Shown here in pieces: positions 24,701 through 32,169 of a stretch of DNA of 32,246 bases. Made by a program: the position numbers and the translations under genes. The notes below the pieces were generated by a model. The model saw only the letters and a list, made by a program, of their open reading frames with translations. It ran no database searches and had not been told where the DNA came from. The DNA is from CAYMLL01 sp964390645 (GTDB lineage Bacteria; Planctomycetota; UBA8108), in assembly GCA_964390645.1 (NCBI GenBank), contig CAYMLL010000046.1, positions 1-32,246 of the forward strand, in the 5' to 3' direction. Each line of letters begins with the position of its first letter. The first letter of the stretch is position 1.

Positions 24701-27700
24701 CTCGATCAGCGTGAGGGACGCGAGCAAGTTTCCGCCGCAAGGGTCCGTTCGCGTCGGCGCCGAGATCTTCGAGTACGTCGGTCGCAGCGGCAGCACTCTA
24801 CGCTTGCGGCAGATGCCGCCCAGTCACTGGAAGCCTCTTCCCATGACCGGGTTTTCGGGTGCCGGCGGCTTGCCGGGATCCGGCGCCGGGAGCGGCGACA
24901 GCAGCGGCTTTGGAGCTCCTGGTGGTGTCACCGGCGGCGCGACCGGCGGAGGCGCCGGTTCTCCCCAGACGGCGCAGCGGGACCTGCGGGTGCAGAATGG
25001 CCGCGGCTCGGCCCCTACTGCGCACGCGCCCGGCGAGCTCGTCACGCTTCACGGCTACTCCCTCGAGATTCGCCGGAAGATCAGCCCTTCCACCGTGCAG
25101 GTCGCACAGGGGGCTCCGAGTGTCGAGAGACAGGTCGGCGATGGCGACGCCCAGACGATGGTCTGGGGACCGGGTGGGCTCGCCCTCGCCGAGCCGCTCC
25201 ATGCGTGGAGCTTTCCGACCTCCGTGGAGTCGAGAGTCGTGCACTACTTCTGCCGCTTCGGAGGTCAGAGCGAGAGTCCGTTTCCGGGTATCGGCGGCAA
25301 CAGCTGTCGTCCGCCGGGAAACGTCGATCCCGGGGGGCTCCCGGGTGGCATTCCCGGCGGCGGCAACGCCGGAGGCGGCAACACGGGCCCTGGCGATTCC
25401 GGGGAGATCGACGAGGAGGCCGGTGGTATCCCGGCGCGCGGCTGGGTGATCGTGCCTCTGTTCAAGCTGGCGGGAGCTTCCGGGCTTCCGGGCGGCGTCG
25501 ATCTGCCCGGTGGCGTGGAGATTCCCGGTGGCGTCCCGGGTGTGCCGGGCGCCGAGGGAGGGGCCGGGCCGGGCGGCGCTCCGCGACCCATCTACACCGG
25601 TCAGCTGCCGGACTTCGCCCGCACGACGGCCGACTACTTCCAGTCGAAGGGCGTCGTCTTCTTCCAGGGGCGCACGTGGCGCTATCAGCGCGAGGCCTTG
25701 CCGGCCGAGTACGCGGCACTCCTGCAGGAAGACCCCAAGGTCCAGCAGCCGCCGGCGGTCGGTCTGCGGCTCGTCGGGCCCTATCCCGGCGGCGTCGGGG
25801 GAGTGCAGGGGCTCACCGTCGGGGGCAACCAGGGCGAGGCGCCGGTCGACAACGAGGGCCGTGAACAGGGGCCCGTGCTGCAGCTGTCGCTGCTGGCAAA
25901 CGGTGCTCCGACCCAGCGCTATCCGTCGACGGGCGTTCTCGAGGTGCGTGGAGTGCCGTCTCCGTGGGAGCTTCAGGCCGGACGTCCGAGTCTCCTCGGC
26001 GGTCCGCTGATGGGGCAGCATCCGGACGACACTGTCGAGTGGCTGCGTTACGTCGCGATCGAGGAAAACCTGTTTGTCGGACGGCTGTCGCAGGACTCGA
26101 ACTTCCGCGGCTACCCGGTGCGCGAGCGCTACAACTATCTGAAGAAGCAGCTCGACCATCCCGGCGGTCAGCCGCTGCGGCTCGTCATGGAGCTCAGCGA
26201 GGGCGGCGCCGGCTGGGGAGACTATGTCACCATCGTGACGAACGATCCGAACGTCTACGAGCCGGGCATGCGCCGTGTTTACAAGGCGTTCGAGCACGAG
26301 GACGGGCGCTTCTTCGTCTCTCTCGTGGACGTCGACCAGAACGGAAAAGAGATGTCGATTTCTCGCGGTACGTATCGCAACGCGTACTTCCGCGCGATGA
26401 ATCCGCGACTCGTGAAGTTCCCCTCCTGGGGCTTGCCGCAGATGGGCACCGGCAACCTGACGCTCTTCGGCGACGGGCAGGCGATCCGGGTGCAGGGCGG
26501 TGGCGGCAGCGCCGGCGGGAGTGTGAACCAGCGCAACCGTCCCGACATGAGCGCACGGCAGGATGACGACGAGTCCACCGGCATCACGATCGATGAGGTT
26601 CGTCGGTTCGAAAACCGCCGCATCGCGGCGGACCCGATCTTCAAGACACGCGCGCGCTTCGCGCTCGTTCCGCTCAAGGGTGGCCGGGTTCAGGTCGGTG
26701 GCAGCGCCGGTCGCATGTCGATCGGAGGCGCGATCCCGAAGACGCTGTCGATCTCGCGCTCGAGTCCCGTCGATATCTACGTCGTGACGGTCTCGACCGA
26801 GCGCAGGGGGCCGACGATCTTCGCGCGAGGCCTGGACGACGGTGTTCTGCGCATCGGCTCCGAGCTGTTCTTCTTCGAGTCGGTGGAGGGCAGCGGTCAG
26901 CCGGGCAACGCGACGCGCGGCACGACGCGAGAGGGCGGCTACGATCCCAGCCTGGCCGGTGAGACCACGAATCAGCTCCTCGCGCCTCTGAAGGAGCGCC
27001 TCGGGGAGTCTCGGATGACGTACGAGCGCATCCAGACGAGTGCCATGAGCGGCCACTTCGAGCCGCAGGGATTCGCGTCGTTGCGCGATGCCGACCCCGA
27101 GCGTGCCGACTTCTTCGAGATCTTCTACTACGGAGGAAAGGGCGGCGGCTTCACCGATTGTCTGCGTGGCCAGTTCAACACTCCCTACCTTCAGACCTCG
27201 AGCCGCTCTGCGGGGCAGATCCGGAACGTGACGCAGAGGCTGCGTCTGATCGGACGCTCGCTCCTCGGCACCGAGGCCCGGACTCACGGAGTCGGCGCTC
27301 CGGTGGCGCTGGTCCCGTACCTGACGATGTCGCCGATCACCGGACCGATCACCGACTCGGGGCTTCCGGTGAAGCGCCCGCAGCTCTTCGCTGACGGTGG
27401 TGGCTACGTGCTGATCGACTCCGGCGTTGCCCGGCAACCGAAGGAGATCGTCACCCACACCGGCAGTCTCGGAGAGGGGCAGCTGCTCCTGCCTCTCGAC
27501 CAGCGCGGGGAGCGTTGCCTGCGCGCCCGCTTCGGCACACAGCCGCTGCGTGTCGGGCCGGACATGTTCGCGTATGAGCTGCCGTTTCGCTACTTCGACC
27601 GCTACGAGCCGGAGGTCGAGAGCGAGTCACTCGCCTTTCTCCAGAAGTCGTTCCGCGTTCCCGGCGCCTACTGGCGCAGCATCGAGTGGCGGGAGCGGGC

Positions 27701-28043
27701 CCATCGTCTGAAGAAGGAGCGCCTCGTGGACGTGATCATCGTCGGGCGTTTCGACGGCGAGCCGGACTGGGACGTCAAGGCGGACGAGCGGGGTAGCGAG
27801 GGCCTCTATCTCTTCGAGGCACGCGGTCGAAAGACGAAGGGGAGCGTGCCGCGTTTCGAGATCGATCGTCCGGCCGACGAGTTCGAGATTCGTGTCTACT
27901 TCCGCTACAAGTCCAGTGCGTACATGAGACTTCAGGGTGATCTCTACCGCGATGACTGGAAGCAGACGCCGGTGCTCGAGTCGCTGATCATCGAGTACGA
28001 GAAGGATGGCGCGATTGTGCGCCACGAGGAGCTTCCGCGTTGA
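21711..28043 (+). CDS. Giant GspK-like pseudopilin with LamG and Gly/Pro-rich linkers
   Basis: A 2110-aa protein, whereas GspK is normally about 300-350 aa. The N-terminus, RRAVG then IALVMVILVISALAIIG (residues 21-37), is GspK-like (no Glu at +5). An Arg/Glu-rich region and two GspK-type helix-hairpin segments follow (KINLNSAPPTLIANVFG near 210; FVNVNSASRRVLRAVFTGV near 600). A LamG-like domain (about 864-985), three Gly/Pro-rich linkers (about 1044-1085, 1197-1230, 1260-1293) and a long beta-rich C-terminal half follow. A recurring short motif of type G-x-[IV]-x-[IV]-G-x-E/D-x-x-x-Y/F appears at about 240-290, 1000-1030, 1705-1740 and 1935-1960. The ATG overlaps the previous stop (ATGA). 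Codon usage looks uniform, so the length is real. Confidence 0.85.
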   Translation: MIWTSTWAESVQASSRRAVGIALVMVILVISALAIIGAPFVVSMMLHDRASQNFSGAIKARQAAESYRNHARARLERSHASVEWEAEKDALEEEREQGGSRRTRLLGGGTSRNRIGRRTSGSTSSKGRVGGGDRGREERGRQLPEGMRVSSKGPSAVHHDSPEEMKVSFPSTIELPDDAPSDPNAGDDGIVSYRDPQGITASVEVTDEQGKINLNSAPPTLIANVFGVGQLARALKAGEDTIHLEDASMFRGDDDPLTIDGAVVVVNGDTGRAEALTYGVKKGDSLSGIFRGAFFSPVSSGGLPAGSFVYDLKGWKLGHHRFWSPRYGGFHPKRLTEMRSVEAMREIAHWQLASLFLNRIHGGGLTKDLLARAGVRAKGLAKVGFDPSIFDDPIERMDVRERSAYRRAKSALAKQRFDSRLLKRLEERRGPHQVLELATRLRGAKRREVKKVEKDVERLLAQEKSSRRKLDLDSRHAKRVLNHLAEVYEIAGIETILPEDLEYHRDAFTVSSRRATRWSEPQALIGDLSTTGPTYSVGVPRASDFGPGTIVRLRRHDSRERSEFNVVTKSAGAQTGSIELAYPPRSSYKAYRGTVEALERHFVNVNSASRRVLRAVFTGVRGLDRKSVVTPYEADRLAGVVYAARPIESAEQLLGVFTSAAGSDVIDDIDVDPLFINAVQPNSYFLGSSTTGFVYATGDSYTIESRSVLRSPAGKEVAHARFREIVDVSPAGVRQTGLVSQVDFTAGVYLRSPHHSPRFPEVNHRFLLRFPGSLSHLMQTRPLLLHRQERVFAGADVSSLRLFTSQTPQKSLEEFTSGEVMRFEDTYEGLELERGEPYVIEIPSQSGGAGGGVGGLDSEGSADLTTVPAGFEFWVRMKTYPVARSRDGFYKLVDSGGGDPERNRLVLLYDDSRGRVLFRIYDSAFPDPLLRNDRESGSFLEIEALRPLELDVWYHIKLVWDGVFGGGAQLFVDGVPVGKDNLSSELTGAIPATGTVNSISVRDASKFPPQGSVRVGAEIFEYVGRSGSTLRLRQMPPSHWKPLPMTGFSGAGGLPGSGAGSGDSSGFGAPGGVTGGATGGGAGSPQTAQRDLRVQNGRGSAPTAHAPGELVTLHGYSLEIRRKISPSTVQVAQGAPSVERQVGDGDAQTMVWGPGGLALAEPLHAWSFPTSVESRVVHYFCRFGGQSESPFPGIGGNSCRPPGNVDPGGLPGGIPGGGNAGGGNTGPGDSGEIDEEAGGIPARGWVIVPLFKLAGASGLPGGVDLPGGVEIPGGVPGVPGAEGGAGPGGAPRPIYTGQLPDFARTTADYFQSKGVVFFQGRTWRYQREALPAEYAALLQEDPKVQQPPAVGLRLVGPYPGGVGGVQGLTVGGNQGEAPVDNEGREQGPVLQLSLLANGAPTQRYPSTGVLEVRGVPSPWELQAGRPSLLGGPLMGQHPDDTVEWLRYVAIEENLFVGRLSQDSNFRGYPVRERYNYLKKQLDHPGGQPLRLVMELSEGGAGWGDYVTIVTNDPNVYEPGMRRVYKAFEHEDGRFFVSLVDVDQNGKEMSISRGTYRNAYFRAMNPRLVKFPSWGLPQMGTGNLTLFGDGQAIRVQGGGGSAGGSVNQRNRPDMSARQDDDESTGITIDEVRRFENRRIAADPIFKTRARFALVPLKGGRVQVGGSAGRMSIGGAIPKTLSISRSSPVDIYVVTVSTERRGPTIFARGLDDGVLRIGSELFFFESVEGSGQPGNATRGTTREGGYDPSLAGETTNQLLAPLKERLGESRMTYERIQTSAMSGHFEPQGFASLRDADPERADFFEIFYYGGKGGGFTDCLRGQFNTPYLQTSSRSAGQIRNVTQRLRLIGRSLLGTEARTHGVGAPVALVPYLTMSPITGPITDSGLPVKRPQLFADGGGYVLIDSGVARQPKEIVTHTGSLGEGQLLLPLDQRGERCLRARFGTQPLRVGPDMFAYELPFRYFDRYEPEVESESLAFLQKSFRVPGAYWRSIEWRERAHRLKKERLVDVIIVGRFDGEPDWDVKADERGSEGLYLFEARGRKTKGSVPRFEIDRPADEFEIRVYFRYKSSAYMRLQGDLYRDDWKQTPVLESLIIEYEKDGAIVRHEELPR

Positions 28044-29287
28044 GGATCTCTCGTCCACGACGCAGGGCATCGCGGCGGGCGGGGTACACGCTGCTCGAGA
28101 TCCTCATCGCCGTCGGCATTCTGGTCATGCTCGGAGCGGGGCTGGCGACGATCATGACACAGGGGGTGTCCATCTGGAGGCGGGCGGAGAATCGAGGTCG
28201 CGTCTACGAGCAGGCGCGCATGCTCCTCGATCAGATTGCCGAGGATCTGCGCTCGACGGTCACAGTTTCGTCTGCCGACCAGGACAGTCCCTGGCTTCGC
28301 TTTCTCTGTGATCATGATGAGAACAACCGTCAGCGGCTGCGCTTCGTGCGCACGATCTCCGGCGAGACGGCGGATCCCATCTTGCGTGAGGGCGGGCAGT
28401 ATCTCGGCGTCAAGACGCCGGCGACCTACGATGGTCTTCACGACGGATTCGAGGCCCGCGAGGGGCTCCTGGCGGCGCCTGGAGGTCTCATGGAGGTATT
28501 CTACGCTCGCGACCCGCGACCGGAGCGCGCTACCCTCTGGCGTGGGGTTCGAGCCCCTCTGGGGGGTTCGGGCACCTTCTTCGACGATGGAAACGTCGAT
28601 TCGCGCCTTGCCGACGAGGCGGACGAGGCGAAGAGCGACGGCAGGGACGACGAGGCCGAGGGCAGCGGTCCCTTCGTCGCGGTGACCCGACAGCTCACGG
28701 TCGGCGTGCTCTACCTCGACTTCCGATTCTGGGGGCCGACGACGAACACGTGGGACGTTGCGGAGCTGCCGCAGGCGCGACCCCAGGCCGCGGAGGCGAG
28801 CGGTCCCCTTCTGCACTGGGACTCGACCCGTGCTCTGTTCGACTACCCCGGTGAGAACGGCGAGTTCACGTTCAGGGCACGGGAGGAGTCGCTCACGGAT
28901 TCGACGGACGACATTTTTCCCGAGCGTGTCTGCGTGACGATCGTGCTGCGGGACGACGACCGGGAGTCACTGTTCCTCGCCGGCGCGATCAACAAGGCCG
29001 CGAAGACTCTGCGGCTGTCACGGGTCGTGTCGCTGCCGGATGACGAGCGGGACCGTTTTGTCTTGGTCGATGACGAGTGGATCGCGGTCGACTTGATCGT
29101 CGGTCGCACGGTGATGGTCGCACGAGATGGGCGCGGCGCGCGTGACTCCGGAGCAAGGTCCCACAAGGTGGGTGCACGAGTTGACGTCGGAGCGACGTTT
29201 CGACGCGTCGTCGAGCTGCCGGGGAGTCGGCGTGGTCGTGACAGGGCCGTGGGTCAGAAGGGCAAGCTCCGGAGGCGCAGCTCGTGA
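28040..29287 (+). CDS. GspJ-like minor pseudopilin
   Basis: A 415-aa protein with prepilin motif G15 followed by YTLLEILIAVGILVMLGAGLAT (Glu at +5). It then has the GspJ-like Q-G-V-S-I-W-R-R-A-E-N-R-G-R-V-Y-E-Q-A-R-type helix and a beta-rich domain (LTVGVLYLDFRFWG; V-C-V-T-I-V-L-R). It is about twice the usual GspJ length, with acidic insertions. The start is TTG 28040, overlapping the giant gene's stop by four bases (TTGA), with GAGGAG upstream. GspJ works with GspI and GspK in the tip complex that primes pseudopilus growth. Confidence 0.82.
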   Translation: MRISRPRRRASRRAGYTLLEILIAVGILVMLGAGLATIMTQGVSIWRRAENRGRVYEQARMLLDQIAEDLRSTVTVSSADQDSPWLRFLCDHDENNRQRLRFVRTISGETADPILREGGQYLGVKTPATYDGLHDGFEAREGLLAAPGGLMEVFYARDPRPERATLWRGVRAPLGGSGTFFDDGNVDSRLADEADEAKSDGRDDEAEGSGPFVAVTRQLTVGVLYLDFRFWGPTTNTWDVAELPQARPQAAEASGPLLHWDSTRALFDYPGENGEFTFRAREESLTDSTDDIFPERVCVTIVLRDDDRESLFLAGAINKAAKTLRLSRVVSLPDDERDRFVLVDDEWIAVDLIVGRTVMVARDGRGARDSGARSHKVGARVDVGATFRRVVELPGSRRGRDRAVGQKGKLRRRSS

Positions 29288-29823
29288 TGTCTCTCTCGCG
29301 GGCGACTCGCATGCGCGATGGTGGCTTCTCGCTGCTCGAGGTGCTGATCGCGATGTTTATCCTGTCGATCGGTGCTGCGAGCGTGCTGGCGCTCTTCGCC
29401 GCGGCTGCGAGCACGCACAAGCGTTCGGTCGATCGAACACACTCGGCGCTTCTGGCCGAGAGGATGTTCTCCGAGATTCAGGGACGTTACGAGCCCGACA
29501 TGACGGCCGAAGAGCTGACGGATCTCGTCGAGAGCGAGGTCTTGCAGCAGTGGGGAAACTACACGTGGGAGGTCTACCTCTTTCATCCGGGGCACCAGTC
29601 GACGCACCGCGACGGTCAGATCGGTGATGGTGGGGAGCAGTGGAGCGAGGACGAGCTCTTCGCGCGCATCATCGTCCGGTGGCAGCAGAAGGCGCAGGCT
29701 CGTTCGGAGACGTTTCACGCCATCTTGCTGCCGAGAAATGTCGGCGACGCGGTCGAGCGTGTCGGTTCGAGGGGAAGCAAGAGGAAACGTTCGAGAGGGA
29801 AGCTGGGAGCGAGTCCGTTCTGA
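29284..29823 (+). CDS. GspI-like minor pseudopilin
   Basis: A 179-aa protein with prepilin motif GG14 followed by FSLLEVLIAMFILSIGAASVLALF (Glu at +5), typical of GspI/PilV-type pseudopilins, which often carry L-L-E-V-L-[IV]-A. The C-terminal domain has a W-x-V-x-L strand and ends in a basic tail (SRGSKRKRSRGKLG). The start is GTG 29284 or the adjacent ATG 29287, overlapping the GspJ-like stop. It is the last gene of the run. The 37-base gap to the convergent holA shows no clear terminator hairpin. Confidence 0.82.
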   Translation: MMSLSRATRMRDGGFSLLEVLIAMFILSIGAASVLALFAAAASTHKRSVDRTHSALLAERMFSEIQGRYEPDMTAEELTDLVESEVLQQWGNYTWEVYLFHPGHQSTHRDGQIGDGGEQWSEDELFARIIVRWQQKAQARSETFHAILLPRNVGDAVERVGSRGSKRKRSRGKLGASPF

Positions 29824-29860
29824 GTCCGGGGCGTTCTTCGAGGGGGGATGTCGGGGTGGC

Positions 29861-30982
29861 TCACTCCGCGACGAGCAGGAGGACGCAGCGGCGCGCATCC
29901 GCGCCCGTCTTGATCATGAGGTCGGCGTCGTAGAGGCGCTTCAGCAGTCGGCGGATACGCGGCAGCGGTGTCGACTCGAGCTGGCGGACGAAGCGTGACA
30001 GGAAGGGCTTCCTGACGAGTCCTTCTCGCACCCAGTCGTCCGGGCCGGCGCCGGTGGTCCGGAGCGCATGAGCTCGTCGCAGCGAGCGCAGGCGCGAGAG
30101 GAAGGAGCCGATCAGCGGCAGGGCGATCGAGGAGGGCTCGAGGATCAAGGCGCCGCTGCCTGAGTGATGGCCCTTGTCGAAGAGCCGCTCGGTGGCCTGA
30201 ACCGCTTCGCCGGTTCTGTGCTCCAGGACGAGGTCCACCACGGAGAACATGCTGTCCTCGCGCAAGTCTCCCGTGACGGCCAGCACCGTGTCGTCGTCGA
30301 TGGCGTCGCGACCGTCCGTGGCGAGGTAGGTCTTGATCTTCTCGAGCTCCTCGTCGAGGACCCGGAGGTCGGAGCCGACGCGGTCGTGCAGCGTGAACGC
30401 GGTCTGTGGACCGAGGTCGAGCCCTTTGCTGCGAGCGTGGCGTGTCAGCCAGTGGGACAGCTCGCTGTCCCAGACGGGACTGCGCGAGTCCCAGGGCGGC
30501 GGGCGGTCGTAAGGCCGGGGACAGTCGACGATCCAGCCCCCGGCGGCGAGGGCCCTGGTGATCTTCAGTCGCTTGTCCAGCTTGCCGGAGAGCTCGAGTA
30601 CGAGGTGGCCGCTCGGGAAGCCGGACTCGACGAAGGGGAGCAGGCTCTCCTTGTGGAGACGCAGGAAGACGTCGGCGCGTTCGACGATGACGAGCCGGCG
30701 TGGGGACAGGAAGCTCGGTGTGCGCAGATCGTCGAGAACCACGTGGAGTGGCAGGTCACTCTCGTTGCTGTCCGAGGTGGGGCCCTGGTAGCGACGTATC
30801 TCACGTGGACGGTCGCCGAAGAGCTCGTCGCTGAAGCGCGTCAGGATCTGATCCTTGAAGAGCTGCGCGTCCCCCGCGAGGACGGTGACACCCGGCAGCG
30901 CGGGCCATTCGTCGCGCGATATGAGCTCCTGGGCGCCGACCGAGGTCGAGGCTTTGCCCTTGTCTTTGCGGGAGGGGGCCAC
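29861..30982 (-). CDS. holA: DNA polymerase III delta subunit
   Basis: Clamp-loader delta subunit that opens the beta sliding clamp during replication, 373 aa and close to the family length. Family features are the early LAGDAQLFKDQ segment (GDE/D-x-F-L type), DDLRTPSFLSPRRLVIVERAD, LELSGKLDKR, the D-R-V-G-S-D-L-R-V-L-D-E-E-L-E-K motif, TGDLREDSMFSVVDLVLE and a C-terminal helical collar. The start GTG 30982 is the best in frame, although the ribosome-binding site is weak. It is the third gene of a leftward cluster, 15 bases after the CoA-binding protein gene. Confidence 0.9.
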   Translation of the reverse strand: MAPSRKDKGKASTSVGAQELISRDEWPALPGVTVLAGDAQLFKDQILTRFSDELFGDRPREIRRYQGPTSDSNESDLPLHVVLDDLRTPSFLSPRRLVIVERADVFLRLHKESLLPFVESGFPSGHLVLELSGKLDKRLKITRALAAGGWIVDCPRPYDRPPPWDSRSPVWDSELSHWLTRHARSKGLDLGPQTAFTLHDRVGSDLRVLDEELEKIKTYLATDGRDAIDDDTVLAVTGDLREDSMFSVVDLVLEHRTGEAVQATERLFDKGHHSGSGALILEPSSIALPLIGSFLSRLRSLRRAHALRTTGAGPDDWVREGLVRKPFLSRFVRQLESTPLPRIRRLLKRLYDADLMIKTGADARRCVLLLVAE

Positions 30983-30997
30983 GGGGTGGAGGCTTCT

Positions 30998-31417
30998 CTA
31001 TCCGTGGTGCTGATGAACGCTGTGGACGACGCGGATGCACTGATCGTGGACGAGCTCGAGCTCGAGCTCGTGGGCGATCTCGACGGCTCGAGGAGAGGAT
31101 ACACCGGGCTGCAGCCAGACGCGAGACAGTCCGAGGCGGGCGCAGTCTGCGAGAATCCGGGGGACTGCCTCGGGGCGGCGGAAGACGAGGACTGTGTCGA
31201 TGCGGTCGCGCGTGTCGACCGGAAGGTCGTCGAGAGAAGGGTAGCAAGCCGCGTCGAGGGCCTCGGAGTGTGCGGGGTTGACGCCGACGATGTCGAAGCC
31301 GTTGCGCTGGAGGTAGCGTGACACGGTGAAGGAGTCTCGCGCGGGATCGGTCGACAGTCCGACGACGGCGACGCTCCGCGGTGAGGCGATGATTCGGCGG
31401 GCGAGGTCGTTTGACAT
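30998..31417 (-). CDS. CoA-binding domain protein (YccU-like)
   Basis: A 139-aa single-domain Rossmann-fold protein of the CoA_binding family. It has the N-terminal VAVVGLS nucleotide loop, YLQRNGFDIVGVNP, Y-P-S-L-D-D-L-P, DTVLVFRRPEAVP, VWLQPGVSSPRAVEIA and the C-terminal V-H-D-Q-C-I near the end. Members bind CoA, and their role is poorly known. The ATG at 31417 is directly preceded by a run of 7-bp repeats instead of a normal ribosome-binding site. The segment coding for ELELEL is a GAGCTC tandem repeat. The gene ends in TAG. It lies between the PTS EIIA-like gene and holA. Confidence 0.85.
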   Translation of the reverse strand: MSNDLARRIIASPRSVAVVGLSTDPARDSFTVSRYLQRNGFDIVGVNPAHSEALDAACYPSLDDLPVDTRDRIDTVLVFRRPEAVPRILADCARLGLSRVWLQPGVSSPRAVEIAHELELELVHDQCIRVVHSVHQHHG

Positions 31418-31418
31418 T

Positions 31419-31446
31419 CGAGGTCCGAGGTCCGAGGTCCGAGGTG
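31419..31446. repeat. Four tandem 7-bp repeats upstream of the CoA-binding gene
   Basis: CGAGGTC occurs three times in tandem (31419-31439), followed by CGAGGTG (31440-31446). The array starts one base before the ATG codon of the leftward CoA-binding gene. It fills the place where the ribosome-binding site would be. Confidence 0.85.
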
Positions 31447-31474
31447 GAGAAACGAGGATCCGGGATCGAGGCTT

Positions 31475-32053
31475 TCAGCCGCCGAACTGTCGCAGGACCC
31501 GCAAGACCTCACCGGGCTCGTCGAGCTTGGTCAGCGCGTCGATGGTCTCCGGGTCGAGCAGCGCCGTGGCGAGGGAGCGATAGACTCTGAGGTAGGTGCG
31601 ATCGTCGTGGGGTGGCGCGGCCATCGCGAAGAAGAGGCGAACAGGCTGGCCGTCGGGGGCTTCGAAAGGGAGTCCGTCGTCAGAGCGTCCGAAGGCCATC
31701 GAGAAGGACCGTACCTGAAGGGTGCGGGCGTGGGGGATCGCGAGCCCTTGACCGAGTGCCGTGCACGTCATCTGCTCGCGATCGAGCAGGTCCCGGGCGA
31801 GTCGTCGAAGGTTCGTCACGTTGCCTCCGAGATCGAGGAGCTCGCCGAGCTCGCCGAACAGCTCCCGGCGGACACGCTTGATGTTGCGCGGGCTGTCCGG
31901 CTCGTCCCCATCCTCGAATCCCCCCGGCGGCACGCCGCGGGTGTGCAGGTCGAGACGGATGGAGTCAGGATGCAGAAAGCGACGGAAGTTCACGGTGGGG
32001 GCAACCGGATCGGGAGTCCTTGCTCGCGACCGCCGGTGGACGACGGAAGTCAC
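31475..32053 (-). CDS. PTS EIIA type-2 (PtsN-like) domain protein
   Basis: A 192-aa protein with an EIIA fructose/mannitol/Ntr-type domain. The phosphoacceptor histidine is H108 in GLAIPHAR, preceded by DLLDREQMTCTALGQG and followed by the strand P-V-R-L-F-F-A-M-A-A-P. It probably receives phosphate from HPr/NPr and acts as a regulator rather than a sugar transporter, as no EIIB/EIIC is nearby. The first 20-25 residues lack homology. GTG 32053 and GTG 31993 (VNFRRFL...) are both possible starts. A TATAAT at 32072-32067 is 13 bases upstream of the first. It is the first gene of the leftward cluster. Confidence 0.85.
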   Translation of the reverse strand: MTSVVHRRSRARTPDPVAPTVNFRRFLHPDSIRLDLHTRGVPPGGFEDGDEPDSPRNIKRVRRELFGELGELLDLGGNVTNLRRLARDLLDREQMTCTALGQGLAIPHARTLQVRSFSMAFGRSDDGLPFEAPDGQPVRLFFAMAAPPHDDRTYLRVYRSLATALLDPETIDALTKLDEPGEVLRVLRQFGG

Positions 32054-32066
32054 CGGGAAAGCGGCG

Positions 32067-32072
32067 ATTATA
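32067..32072 (-). promoter_or_regulatory. Perfect -10 box for the PTS EIIA-like gene
   Basis: TATAAT on the minus strand with no good -35 at 16-18 bases. Transcription would start near 32060, only six or seven bases ahead of GTG 32053. The message would be almost leaderless from that codon, or would have a leader of about 67 bases if GTG 31993 is the start. Confidence 0.4.
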
Positions 32073-32098
32073 GGGCGTCAGCGGGAGCCGCGGTACCG

Positions 32099-32127
32099 TT
32101 GACTTGGGAGAACCGACGCACTACGAT
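32099..32127 (+). promoter_or_regulatory. Sigma-70 promoter for tRNA-Arg
   Basis: TTGACT (32099-32104), a 17-base spacer and TACGAT (32122-32127). The expected start near 32134 gives a 5' leader of about 36 bases before the tRNA. It is divergent from the PTS EIIA-like promoter. Confidence 0.65.
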
Positions 32128-32169
32128 GCCGGGCTCTCTGCGGCGGAAGCGCCGGAAGAGACCGAGAGT

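Noticed and set aside
24798..27458. 886-codon open frame antisense to the giant GspK-like gene
   Set aside because: High GC makes long antisense frames common. The translation is Arg/His/Asp-rich with no family pattern, while the sense frame has clear pseudopilin features.
31052..31072. GAGCTC tandem repeat as a regulatory palindrome
   Set aside because: It lies inside the CoA-binding gene and simply encodes Glu-Leu repeats with the favoured GAG and CTC codons.
30164..31321. 385-codon rightward frame across holA and the CoA-binding gene
   Set aside because: It lies antisense to two genes with clear family matches, and it spans their boundary.
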